DNA of 64,000 nucleotides from Trichoderma breve. Taxonomy: Eukaryota > Ascomycota > Sordariomycetes > Hypocreales > Hypocreaceae. Where the stretch lies: assembly GCF_028502605.1 (NCBI RefSeq), contig NC_079232.1, positions 5,828,001 through 5,892,000 of the forward strand, given 5' to 3'. The notes under the pieces were generated by a model. The model made no database searches. It worked only from the letters and a program-made list of their open reading frames with translations, and was not told the DNA's origin. Both the position numbers and the translations under genes were made by a program. Below are positions 1-10,872 of this stretch, in pieces (the first letter of the stretch is position 1; every line of letters starts with the position of its first letter).

Positions 1-495
1 GTTGCCCAGAGGAGGGGGAGCACACCTGGTGATTCTGTTGAATCTGATTGAATCAGTTCTTTGTATACAGCCGAGATCATCACTCTATACCGAGGTAATT
101 CTGAGCAGGCTGAGCGAGGGGGCCATGGATGAGGGGGCAGGGTACTGTAGAGACGAATGAGGAACTGGCGATGGGGATTTCCTTGCTTCTTCTTCATGGT
201 ACATGGTATGAGCAAGAGACCGGAAAACTTGCCTCTCTATTTCATCATCGGCATGATGCTGGATGAATTTTTGGATATTTAAGCATCAGCGTCGCGTGAA
301 TCTTTGGAGAATGCCTGGGACAAGCCTCTGCTGAAGAAAGAAAATAATACACATAGCACCTGCAGACAGCTGTACGGAGTACAAGTTTACGGTTCCTTCC
401 ACCTTTTCCCCATATATCCACCTAATTTCTTCGTTCTATAGACCTGAGACATCAAGTTAAACCAGTTCCAAATTACCAAGACGCCCACCAGAAAT
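1..495. other. Upstream region of the monooxygenase gene
   Basis: No coding region is recognisable here. It is presumably the promoter and 5' leader of the monooxygenase gene that starts at 496. One copy of the nine-base motif TACGGAGTA lies at 373-381, about 115 bases before the start codon. The same motif recurs elsewhere in the window between genes. Nothing identifies the gene to the left of the window. Confidence 0.5.
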
Positions 496-2426
496 ATGTC
501 GGACAAAGCCTCCTACAGCCAGTTCGCCTGCATCGGCACTGGATTCTCTGGCATAGCTCTGGGATGCTCTATCAAGCGTTGGTACGGCATTTCAGACGTC
601 CGTTTCTTTGAGAAAAACGATGATCTGGGCGGCACCTGGCTAGTGAATCAATATCCAGGTACGAGCATTCTCTTCCTCGCTTTTGGTATTGCTCTGCCGT
701 CAAACTGACCCTCTCCAGGGTGTGCTTGTGATATTCCTAGCCTACTCTACAGCCTGTCTTTCGCCCCCAATCCCGAGTGGTCCTCACCCCTGCCCTCCCA
801 ACAAGAAATTTGGCAATACCTCAACAAGACAGCCATCCAATATGGCCTCCGTGACAAAATGACCTTTAATTCTACAGTTGAAAGATGCGAATGGGTTGAA
901 GAAACTGGCCGTTGGCGCATCACCGTCCGTAATAACATCTCTGGTATTACGTATGTCCATGAAAGCCAGTTCCTCTTCAGCGCAGCAGGCATTCTAGTCC
1001 ATCCTCGCAAGCCGGACCTCCCAAACATTGAAAGCTTCGATGGTCCTGTCTTTCACGCCGCTCAATGGCGGCATGATGTTGACCTGACTGACAAAAGGGT
1101 CGCCGTCATCGGCAATGGCTGCTCGGCCGCACAAATTGTCCCGGCGATCAAAGACCAGGTGAAGCATGTCACGCAGTTTGCGCGGTCCAAGCACTGGATC
1201 ACTCCCCCGATGCCAGCTCCCAACACAGAGTTGTTCCAGTGGATGTTTATTAACATACCAGGAGCCCTTGCCTTTTTCCGCTTCACCACATTTCTACTGT
1301 GTGAAAGGAACATGAAGGGCTTCTTCATGAACAAGGCGGGTGCCGCGCATCGCAGTTTTTTGACCGCCAAGGCCACGAAATACATCAAAGATACGGCTCC
1401 CGAAGAGTATCATGACATGCTAATTCCCGACTTTGAGATTGGCTGTAAGAGGCGCGTAAACGACATGGGTTACCTTGCGAGCCTGCACTCCAAGAGCGTC
1501 ACGCTCCGGAACGATGCCATTGAGGAGGTGACGCCTACTGGCATCCGCTCAAGGGACGGGTTCACAGAGGCAGACGTCATAGTGCTGGCAACTGGCTTTG
1601 ACTCAAATACATTTTGCACAAATATTAACATGGTCGGCCGAGGAGGCGTTACGGCCGAGGAGCATTGGAGCTCTCTTGGTGGACCGGGGGCGTACAGCTC
1701 GACCAGCCTTTCTGGCTTCCCCAATTTCTTTATGATACTGGGTAAGACATCAATTTTTTTCTTAATCTGATCTACGTTCAACCAGTCTAATTTGTCCCGT
1801 AGGTCCGAATACCCTTACAGGCCACACTTCAACCATCATGGCGGCCGAAAACAGCATCAACTACTCTCTTCGACTGATCAAACCCATCCTGCAAGGCAAG
1901 GCTACTTCTATTGATGTCAAGCTTGACGCAGAGAAGCAGTACATTGATCAGATTCAGACGGATCTCAAGGGCACGGTGTTCAATTCCGGGTGTGGCAGCT
2001 GGTACAATAGGGCTAAGAATGGAATTGTGCACAACGCCATGTCTTATCCCTATTCGCAGCCCAACTTTTGGTATCGCTGTCTGTTTCCTGTCTACAGGGA
2101 TTTCAAGTATGATGTAAGTTGATTTCCCCTCCCCTCCCCAGCTCTTGTCTTTCCTTTTCCTTGCCGCCCCTAGATCATCTGATCCTGGTGACCCCAATAA
2201 TGCTAATACGCCAAGGCAGACTGCCAAAAATCAACCCCGTCAAGAGGTCTGGAAACGAGCCGCTCGGTATCTTGTCTACGCTGCTGCGTCTCTGTCTAGC
2301 TTAAGCTTGATGATATCTGGCAGCAAGAATATGTGGGATTTGACAAGCTATGTGTCTTTCTTGCAAGATCAGGCAAGCGTATTTGGGAATGGCCTCGCGG
2401 CATACGCAAAACTGCGCAGCAATTAG
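496..2426 (+). CDS. Flavin-containing (Baeyer-Villiger-type) monooxygenase
   Basis: Exons 496-658, 719-1741, 1803-2113 and 2220-2426 join to 567 residues. Residues 14-19 (GTGFSG) are the FAD-binding dinucleotide motif. A typical LGGTW and YPGCACD segment follows across the first intron. Residues 161-171 match the Baeyer-Villiger fingerprint F-x-G-x3-H-x3-W, though the next residue is R instead of the usual P or D. A second dinucleotide site (GNGCSA, from residue 186) should bind NADPH. Enzymes of this family insert oxygen into ketones or oxidise other soft nucleophiles using NADPH and O2; the substrate cannot be told from sequence. The last intron is 106 nt, with a TGCTAATACG branch-like sequence before its CAG acceptor; this acceptor is the least certain border. 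The start is the first in-frame ATG ahead of the FAD motif. The next gene downstream encodes a putative regulator on the same strand. Confidence 0.88.
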
Positions 2427-3823
2427 ATGAAATATGCCACAAGTTGTGATTAGATTGACCACGTTGCACATCTTAAGTATACTGAATCCAATTATTACTA
2501 TCCTAGACACAACAAGTTACGGTGGAAGGGAGCACAAGTGCTGCTGCTCCAGGTATCACAGGGCTTCATTTGGCACAAAGTCAGCGGCTATCTGTCCGGA
2601 CATTTCATCTGTACGTCCGCAACCTTTCAAATTATCTCTACCTCCCCAGTAGGTACTAAAGTACGAGTAGTGGGCTCGCCACAACTATCGGACTGGGAGA
2701 TCCGATGAGTACCTACCTGTAGGCACCACATCGGTAAACCTGGTTGACAGATTATTTCGCCGTACCTGTCAAGCCTGGTCCCGATTCTCGCCTAACAATC
2801 CCTCAGGTAGATCGCACATTATGAGGCAAAGTAAGACACTAATCACAGGATCCCTGGGGGAAACTTCCAAGTTATCGGCTTCCGAGCTCAATACGTGGGC
2901 AGGATCTCAACCATGTACAAAGCGCGAGAACGTGCGGTATCGGGGTCGGACGGGTCATTTCCACAGCTCTGTTTTGCTTTTTCCATGCCAGGTGAAACCA
3001 GCCAAAAAGCAGAGAGAAATATCTGCCACCCCCCTACCAGCCGTGCTGCCTGAATGCACTACGCATGCATGTCTTATTACTATTGGATTAAAATTGTTTG
3101 CTTTTGGTTCGCTCTAGCCTCCGTTCCCAGATTTGCTTCTCCTCACAATGCCCGGCGTGATACTCACGCGCCTATCATAACCAGGTTCTCGTCACCGACA
3201 ATCTTAGCTCCCAGCCTCTTTGATTCATGCGGCACGGACACGTACGATGATGCCGGTCAGTTGCCTGGCGAAATACAGCCACGGCCGGTGCCGCGGCCCA
3301 ATTACCGCCGAGTCTTGGGCTGGTTTGCGTAACATTCACAGGAAATCGTGGCGCTTCAGTTGGGGCCTCATCTGGCTAGGGACTCCTCCCGCACGGCAGA
3401 GACATCTGAGACCTGGCACGCCAAAAAAAAACTGAATGACCTTTCTTTTCTGTTCTTCTGCGAGAGTTTACTGAGCTCGATCTGGGGTTTGCAGTGTCGT
3501 TATCGGCGATCGAGAGGAGGCTCTTGTCGGGGTTGCTCGATGGCAGACTCACCCGCTCTCGTTCTCTCGCTCTTTTCTGTCTTTCTGTCTCTCTTTGTCT
3601 CTTTCGATTTCAGGCATAAATAGAGCCAGCTGCCGAATCTGTTGTTCAGCTCTTTTTCCATCCATCAGACACTATTTCGTGCCCGCTTTGGCTCTCCTGG
3701 CAAACTCGTTTCTTTTACTTTATCGTTAATAAGCTGCTCTCCAAGTTCACCTACAAGTCAACATCGGACCTGTGCGTCACGGCTACAAACGCACAAGGTC
3801 AACGGCACTTGCCACCAAGGACC
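2427..3823. other. Intergenic region and leader of the transcription-factor-like gene
   Basis: No convincing gene. The stretch holds the monooxygenase 3' region and the promoter of the regulator starting at 3824. A TACGAGTA motif is at 2662-2669. From about 3540 the sequence becomes pyrimidine-rich, as is common just upstream of fungal start codons. Short open frames here lack codon structure and homology. Confidence 0.5.
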
Positions 3824-6800
3824 ATGGTTTCACATAATCAGAAGCCAAAGGCCGGGGGCAGTCAAGATCCCAACTCTGCCCGTAAACTTAGACCGAGGCC
3901 CAAGCCTAGCTTTTGTCGAAAAGGCGACTGTCGCCGAGACGATCCCACGGCATCATGTATTGGGTGCGACACAAACGCTGTGATAAAAGAGATAAGAGTT
4001 TGTCTCCCAAAGGCGGCTGCAGACGATGGTTCTGATAGCACTCAGTAAGTTCTGTATAGGGCATTGCGAGCATCAGGAGAAACTAGAATGGATTGGGGAC
4101 TAGAAGCTGACTGATGGATGTAGATGTGACATTACCATGACCACGGAAGACGATGACAATGATCTCATGAAGATTGATTCCAGCAGCGGCAGCAATGACA
4201 ACGGCGAGGATGAAGTTCCCCACACGAACGCGAATGAGGGTGCTGCTACTACAGAGGATAACTCGTCCAAAACAGAAGAAGTGCCGATACCAGCCCAGAA
4301 AGACATCGCCTTTCAAGCTCGCCCACCTGTCTTGGCACTACCATCGGAGCTCCTCAGTAGTATAACTCCCTGGACGCCCGTGGACTCCTCGACACTCATG
4401 GGTCCTCCAGCAGCCAAGAGCCATGCAACGCACATGGCCGCTACAACAAGCAACATATATGCTTCGATACCTATGGATACTCCAGCAATCATGAAAGAAG
4501 CTACATCCATGAATCCAGCAGCATATTACGCAAGCTTCCCTGGATCCTTGAATTCTGCCTCGTCTGTGGCGTCTCCAGCATTTACGGCCCCAGCAACCAT
4601 GCCTCCTCGAACAGTTATGGGTCAATCCTCCATGAGTTCCTCCGCAACTACAAACCCTCCGACAAGCATCGGTACTCCAACAGTCACAAATCCGCAAGGG
4701 TTTGTGGCTTCTCCAACTTTCAAGGGTCCTTCGACATCCATGTCTCCTTCGGCAGTTGGTCCTTGGGTGTCAGATACGGCTGGCCCAGATTTCATAGTCC
4801 CCCGAGAAGACATAAGCACAGCAGCCGACTTTTACTCTGCCGCAATGGATGATTCTACTGAGATGGGTTACCCAATGATCAGAACTCCCATACCACTTAG
4901 AATTATCAGGCCAAGGGTCAAGGTCAATCGTCTCCGAATGAGGAAGAGACCTCCAACAGCAGCACGTCCAAGGCAACAGCCGGCCTTGAATCCCGGGGCA
5001 CATATGCTTCCTTCGCCAGCTGAAAATTCCCGGGCACCGGGGGAATCTCTAGCTCCCACAAGTTCCTCAAACGCAGCCAACCCTCCTTCAATTACAATTT
5101 CGGCGCCATCCACGACTTCTCCCGTAGAGATTGATAGTACAAGAGGCACAACTTCTCCAGTTGTCGATAACAATCCTCCGTCACTCGTGAGTGCCACGCC
5201 TGAAACAACTTTTCCAGTACCCACGGGTCCGGCACTCACAAATATGGCAGTAAACGAGAGCTCTTCGGTCGTTAGTGGCCCAACATGCACAAGTCTTCCG
5301 GCAACCACGGATGCCCTTACTACTGAGAATCCCCAGGTAACCATGGATTGTGCACTACTCAAGAGTCTTTCTGCCGCCCTAAAAACGGAAAATCCTCAGA
5401 TGGAAGCTCATCTTAAGGCGTATGAACCTCCACCCACCAACGCTGGGAATTACTTGTATATTATCCAGACCAGCTACTGCTATACATCCAGAGCGGCAGA
5501 TGGTATTCCTATGAAGCTAGATCCAATAACCAAAAAAGAACTGATTCACTTGGAGGTACTCGTTACGAACCCCCCTATCTCCTCCACTCCACCCTTCTTC
5601 ATGCCACCCCGAAGCTTGTCCATCTATCTCCTCAAAATATACCGCCACGAAGTCTACTTCACATACCCATTTTTCAACATGAACCAATTTACGGATGTTG
5701 TGATGAAGTTCTTTATGCTCATCACCAAATCGGATGTCTCATCAGCCTATCTTGGCCTCGGTTGCTCAGATGAGTCCAACCCCACGACACCTCTGTTCCA
5801 ATGCTCTCTCTTCATGATGCTCTGGCACGCTGTCTACTTTGCGAATATAGAACAAGAAGACAAGGAGTTTGCTTCCGCCATTTTCTGGAAATGCGCAAAG
5901 TTCTTCATGACGGAGGAACTTCTCGAGACTAGCTGCCTGGCAGCCGTACAGACCCAACTCATCATCGCCGTTGCTCTCAACAGCTCCAATCTTCAAGGAA
6001 ACGAAAGGAAAATTCCCGCTGAACTGGCTTATCGTATTGCACAATGTCTAGGAATTGACAATGAAAAAAACCTACCTACAGCCGCTGCAGAAGGTGTTCA
6101 TGATGCCAATAGACAGGCTTGGTACGGATGTGTCATGATGAATCTGTAGGCATCTCCTTTCTCATCTTCTTTCTCCTTTCATTTTCTCTCTCTCTCTCTC
6201 TCTTTTTTTTTTTTTTTTTAATTTCACATTTTGTTGACAATCTGCTTCCGTCCTCAGGTTTTCTCAAACAAGACACTCCCAGTTACCCCTGAACTCCGGC
6301 ATGAGCAAGTCCCCGCTCGCTACTCGTCGCTATCAATCTCCCGCCGGCAGCGTAGATTTCAACTTCTTCATCAATTGCGTCATCCGCGCAGAAGAGTTGG
6401 AAAAGATTCTAAAGGACATCCGCAAAACTCGTGAGTCAGTATTGGAACCATTTACAGAGGATTTATACAAACAATATGCCACGATTGTTCCTATACTCCG
6501 CGGAAAGCTCCGCGAATTCATCAATTTACTGCCCAAGGAGCTCGGTTGGGGTATCTCTGGCTTACCAGACGAATACGTTCGCATTGGCAATTTTAATGAG
6601 CCAAAGGCAACCTCAAATGCCAAGTAAGCATACTGCAGCGCTGGGTAATGGTGGGCATGACAGTTTTGACTAACACATGCTAAGCTTCATGCACTTGCGG
6701 GCCATGCTCTTCCGACCCATCCTCATGCATACAGGCATAGACGGATATCTTGAAACCAAGTCGATAACAATCAAGATCGACCCTGTCGTCAAGGATAAGA

Positions 6801-8269
6801 CTCTTACGTATGCAATGAGCTGTGTCAACACCGCCATAAGTTTGATTGATTTCCTCTACAAGAGATTCCTAGTCGAGATAAAGAACAACAGAGAGTGGTG
6901 GTGGAGTCCATACCGTGAGCTTGTCTCTTCCAGTTCTTCATATACCTCCCATTTTCAGACAGCTAACTTAGTCGGAACAACAGATACCAGCACTGCAGGC
7001 CTCGTCCTCATCATGGCTCAGACGTCCCCAACGCTATGGTCACACGTCCAGGTAAGCCTTGTTGAGAAGGCCTGGAAGTCTTGTCAACATATGCTCGGCT
7101 ATGGCGGCACGGACAACCACTTTCACGAAAGGGCTCTTCGGTTTTTATGGGGTGTAAACAAGCGCATTGCTGGAATCTGTGTGCTTGAAAACAGATATGA
7201 TGTCCTCAAGCTTAGACTCCCAACACCCGCTGTCACCTGGAGCTATCAAAGGACGCCTCAATCGCAGTCTGTGAATCGCCGTTCACCAGTTCAGGAACCC
7301 GGAAGTACCTCACATCCGGCATATCCCAATTCAAACAGCAATGCTCCATTACAAGCTTCGAATCCAAACCGGTGGCCGAGTGCGTTTCCATATGCAGCTC
7401 CTTCAAGCTCGAATGCAGCTCCCTTCACAGCGTCGGCTGCTTCCACAAATTTCACCACCAGGTCCTCAGCCTCGAATGGAATGACTTCTTCGGGATCTGG
7501 AGCAGTTGCCAATGCGGCTTTTGCAAACTATAATACAGTCCCTTGTGCTCCACTACCGAACACGAGCACCGTTCCTCCATTTACAGCTTCATCGAGCGTT
7601 CATACAACTCAATTCACAGCTCCCTGGACGTCGGGTGCGGTCCCACCCTTCAATGCTCCGGCTTCTACTGCCTATCCGGTATCTGATAGCTCAGGAAGCG
7701 GCCCTTTCCCGTTCTCCTGGGATTCAAACATGGTTCCGCCTGCTGCTCCAGAGACTGCCGAAGTTTCCTACACTGTTGCTTCACACTCAATGGCCGTTAC
7801 ATCTACAGATTCTTCAGGGTATACCATAGCACCTTATGCTACCTCTTCACAGTGGAATATGACTCCATATGCAACTTCTTCAGAATCTGCTACCTTCGCT
7901 CATACTGATGGTACGGACTCGAATACAGCTCCAACCACAACTTCTTCGTGCGTTACGCCGGCGACATACACAGGTCCCTACACGGCATTCTCCGACCCCA
8001 ACGCAACCCTCTACACCGAAGAATCCGCGAATCTCAACGGAGCAGTGTGGCCAGATATGTCAGCATATAATTTAACAGCTGCGTCTTCTAGCACAATGAC
8101 CAGTCTGTCGCCATCCAATCCCAACCTTGCTAATTATGGCAACATGGAGGACGTTGATGGCGCCGAAATGGGGATGGGGACACAGGTATTCTACCAGCCA
8201 TCTACTAAGGGATATACATATTATAGCCCTGATGATGACGCATTTATGGCTTGCAATGAACAGAGATGA
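3824..8269 (+). CDS. Fungal transcription-factor-like protein (MHR) with degenerate cysteine cluster
   Basis: Exons 3824-4044, 4124-6145, 6258-6623, 6685-6914 and 6984-8269 join to 1374 residues. Residues 31-60 carry five cysteines spaced C-x4-C-x8-C-x2-C-x9-C in a basic context. This resembles, but does not match, a Zn2Cys6 cluster (C-x2-C-x6-C-x5-12-C-x2-C-x6-8-C). Residues about 100-480 are low-complexity Ser/Thr/Pro/Ala sequence. From about 570 to 900 lies a segment like the fungal transcription factor middle homology region: YRHEVYFTYPFFN, a WYGCVMMN segment split by an intron, then HLRAMLFRPIL and an aromatic WWWSPYH stretch. The C-terminal third is again Ser/Thr/Pro/Ala-rich and may activate transcription. 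Intron 4 (69 nt) has no stop and keeps frame, so retention would add 23 residues. It lies next to the monooxygenase on the same strand and could regulate it; that is inference only. Confidence 0.8.
6186..6219 (+). repeat. (CT)n plus poly(T) tract inside an intron
   Basis: A run of CT dinucleotides is followed directly by about 17 T residues within the second intron of the transcription-factor-like gene. It lies upstream of the CAG acceptor at 6255-6257 and probably serves as an oversized polypyrimidine tract. Confidence 0.8.
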
Positions 8270-8846
8270 GGACATCCGTGGGTTCAAGGGTGAACACCCA
8301 ATGAACAGGTTGAGGGCGTCTCTCAACATACGGCTGGGATGGTAAGAGATTGAAAAAAAGAGGGACGGGTAAAGGATACGAAATGGGAAAAGAGAAGGAA
8401 AGGAAAAAGAAGGAAAGAAAGGAGAAGGGAATGAAAAGAGAAGGGAATGAAAAGGAAAGGGCGGGTAGAGAATGCAAAATGTGAAGCGAGAAGGAAAGAA
8501 AACAAAAATAAAAGAAAAAAAGGAATAAAACAGACAAGAGCAAAAAAAAAAAAAAAGACGAAATGGGAGCCCCTTCTGATGGTGGCTGATACAGAAAGCA
8601 CGAACGTGTCTATAATGGTAGGCAATTGCCGGTATCCAATTGCCATAGTGTGTATCTAGTTGCTTAATTTATTTGGGATTTATTTATATTCTATTGCTTG
8701 TTGTACATTTCCCGGGTAGTTGTGGTTTTGCATCTTCCACCAATCAAGACCATCTACTTGCTATGCCGTGTTGTATCATGCCATGCCATGCCATGCCATG
8801 CATTTCATTCTTCTCTGTCCTCTCCTCTCTCTTCCCAACCCTTCTC
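8270..8846. other. Convergent intergenic region with polypurine tract
   Basis: This lies between the 3' ends of the transcription-factor-like gene (+) and ATP12 (-). About 8345-8565 is strongly purine-rich on the + strand, with few pyrimidine interruptions. It includes an exact 16-base tandem duplication at 8422-8437 and 8438-8453 and ends in a run of A near 8540-8554. No gene is seen. Confidence 0.7.
8778..8802. repeat. CATGC pentanucleotide repeat
   Basis: About five head-to-tail copies of CATGC sit in the convergent spacer, 45 bases past the ATP12 stop codon. This is a simple microsatellite. Confidence 0.9.
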
Positions 8847-10033
8847 TCAGTAATGCTGCTTACCAGTGCCTGATACGAGCAGAATCACGCTGCCCAGCTG
8901 CCGCCTCACGTCTTCCTGGTTCACGTCGTGTGTGTCTTCCACCTCGCCCCACTGCTCGGCCTGCCAATCCACCTCCAAGCTCGTAGCCTTGGAGGCATGT
9001 TCAACACTAAAGCGTCCCACGGGGACGGCATGGCCAGTGCCCACGGAGCCCTCGCTCCATTCGGCGACAACTCTTGCTGCGGCGACAAAGCTCTTGCCGG
9101 CAAGCACTGCCCTTTCCAGTCCGGCAATTTCCCAGGCATCAAGGCCCATAACCCATCCCTGGATTACCTCCCGGACGCCCTCGCTCTGTTTCCGCGGCAT
9201 GATGGAGTGGCCGTCCAGCACGGGCTCAATGGTGATCCCTGGCCACACGTTGGTCGTCAGATAGCTGACTGTCTCCTCCGCAGCCTTCTTCTGCACGTCC
9301 CTTAGACTCTCCCCCGCGTCATTTCTCCTATCATGAGGGCCCGCGGGAGGCGCCCAGCACAGCAGCGAGTCTGTATCCAGGTATCGCAGGACAGTATGGG
9401 TAATGGTTGTGCGAATCTTGGTGGCTTCGGGGCTGTTGGATGCGTCATCGTCGAGAATGTCGAGAGCACGGCAGATGAGGCTGGTGAGGGGGATGAGGTG
9501 CTGCTTGGTAGCTTGCTGGGCAGACGTCAGGATGTCCCATTCAAGGGCCAGCGCAGAGGCGAGGTTCGGCTTGGAGAGCGGCACTCGAATGATGGCCTTG
9601 GTATTGGGGTGTCGCAAGGGCCGGGCATCGAGATGGACTTGCAATGCTCCTGTAAATGATGAAATTAGATTGACGCCGGTAAATCTAAAGCGGACAGGGG
9701 CCGCCACAACTGTCAATTGTGACACTCGTAAAGCAACGTACCGTCGACCTCTCGTACAGTCACCTCCTTCCAGAATCTCCTAGCCACGCCGCTCGACTTG
9801 CCGTCCTGCGCGCTTCGCACTTCCTTGGCCGTCTTCAACAGTTCAGCGTGCTTCTTTCGTCGGTCCAAACGTTCCTGAGCATTTCGAGCTGCCGGCGTGG
9901 GAGGATCCGGGGGAGGTCCAGTACCGACTATCGGAGCAACATTGGCGGTTCTGGCGATGCTTTGATGAAAGGGCCGGACGAATTGCGGGCGAAGCAATGC
10001 CAGCTGGCGGGGTATTCGCGAAGGCACTTTCAT
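8847..10033 (-). CDS. ATP12: ATP12-like mitochondrial F1-ATP synthase assembly chaperone
   Basis: Exons 10033-9742 and 9649-8847 on the - strand give 364 residues; the single intron is 92 nt. Atp12 binds the F1 alpha subunit in the mitochondrial matrix and keeps it soluble until the alpha3beta3 hexamer forms. The N terminus (MKVPSRIPRQLALLRPQF) is basic and lacks acidic residues, as expected of a mitochondrial presequence. The start chosen is the ATG that opens this presequence; no earlier in-frame ATG was seen in the open frame. The family core follows the intron: VDGALQVHLDARPLRHP, then IRVPLSKPNLASALALEWDIL, and the conserved WPGITIEPVLDGHSIM region. The gene is divergent from SEC21 across about 840 bp and convergent with the transcription-factor-like gene. 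Confidence 0.93.
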
Positions 10034-10872
10034 CACTGTGAATGTCGATTGAGGGACAAGAGGGAAATCTAGAGGGAATTCGGAAAAGGACAAAGTAACA
10101 GAGAGAGGGGAGAGGAGATTGTGGTTTGTTGGTGAGGATGGAAAATTCGCCGGTACCTGAGGAGGATCAGTGAGTTTTACTAGCAGCGAATGATGTCAGC
10201 CTTTAGGGGATATAATTGGGGAATGGCGGTCGGTGAGGCGCCTGGGGTTTTTTGGTGGCCTCACCGAGGGGTTGGTGGATCCTAGATGAAGCAAGCTGCA
10301 CAGTATTATGTCTCATCCAAGACGGCTCAATATGAGATGAATTAAAAAAAAAATTTGAGAACATGATATGTTACAAATACTAGACATGAGATGTAACGCA
10401 TATATTTCTCTACAGCCAATGCAAACAAATAAAAGAGGATTAGGAATTCAGAGGTGGAACGTTCTATAAAGCTGATCCATGATGCACATCTCGTACCATG
10501 TTAGTGACTTGGTACCTCTGCAATTGCCACTGAAGCGCAAAAGGGTCCATGCGGGTAAACGGCCATGGATGAGCTTCCATTTACAATCATTTGCAGTCCG
10601 ACTCGATGCTATCAAACTTGTAGATCCAGCAAACTCAGACAGCTTCTCAACGATCCATTTCAAGCAACACTGACAAGATTTATTCAAGTTGTCAAGCTTG
10701 TCAAGGTACCTCTTGTAAGCCACCCGCGGACCATCTTCGGCAAGGCGCCTCGCTGTCACGTGACCATGCACGATCGTCTCTCATCCCTGAGCCTTAACGT
10801 GGCTCTACCGGGACATTGGCCAAACCGCCACGACTCCAATCACCAACATCCTCTCCGACCAAATCGCCCACG
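10034..10872. promoter_or_regulatory. Divergent ATP12/SEC21 intergenic promoter region
   Basis: This 839-base stretch separates the start codons of ATP12 (-) and SEC21 (+), so it should hold both promoters. An E-box-type palindrome is annotated separately. No separate gene was found; short frames at 10448-10876 lack support. Confidence 0.6.
10755..10764. promoter_or_regulatory. GTCACGTGAC palindrome (E-box)
   Basis: A perfect 10-base palindrome contains CACGTG in the TCACGTG form bound by Cbf1-type bHLH factors in yeasts. It lies about 110 bases before the SEC21 start codon. Binding by a factor in this organism is inferred from the motif alone. Confidence 0.55.

Noticed and set aside
8244..8646. 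Phe/Ser-rich frames on the minus strand
   Set aside because: They are produced by the polypurine tract on + and have low-complexity composition.
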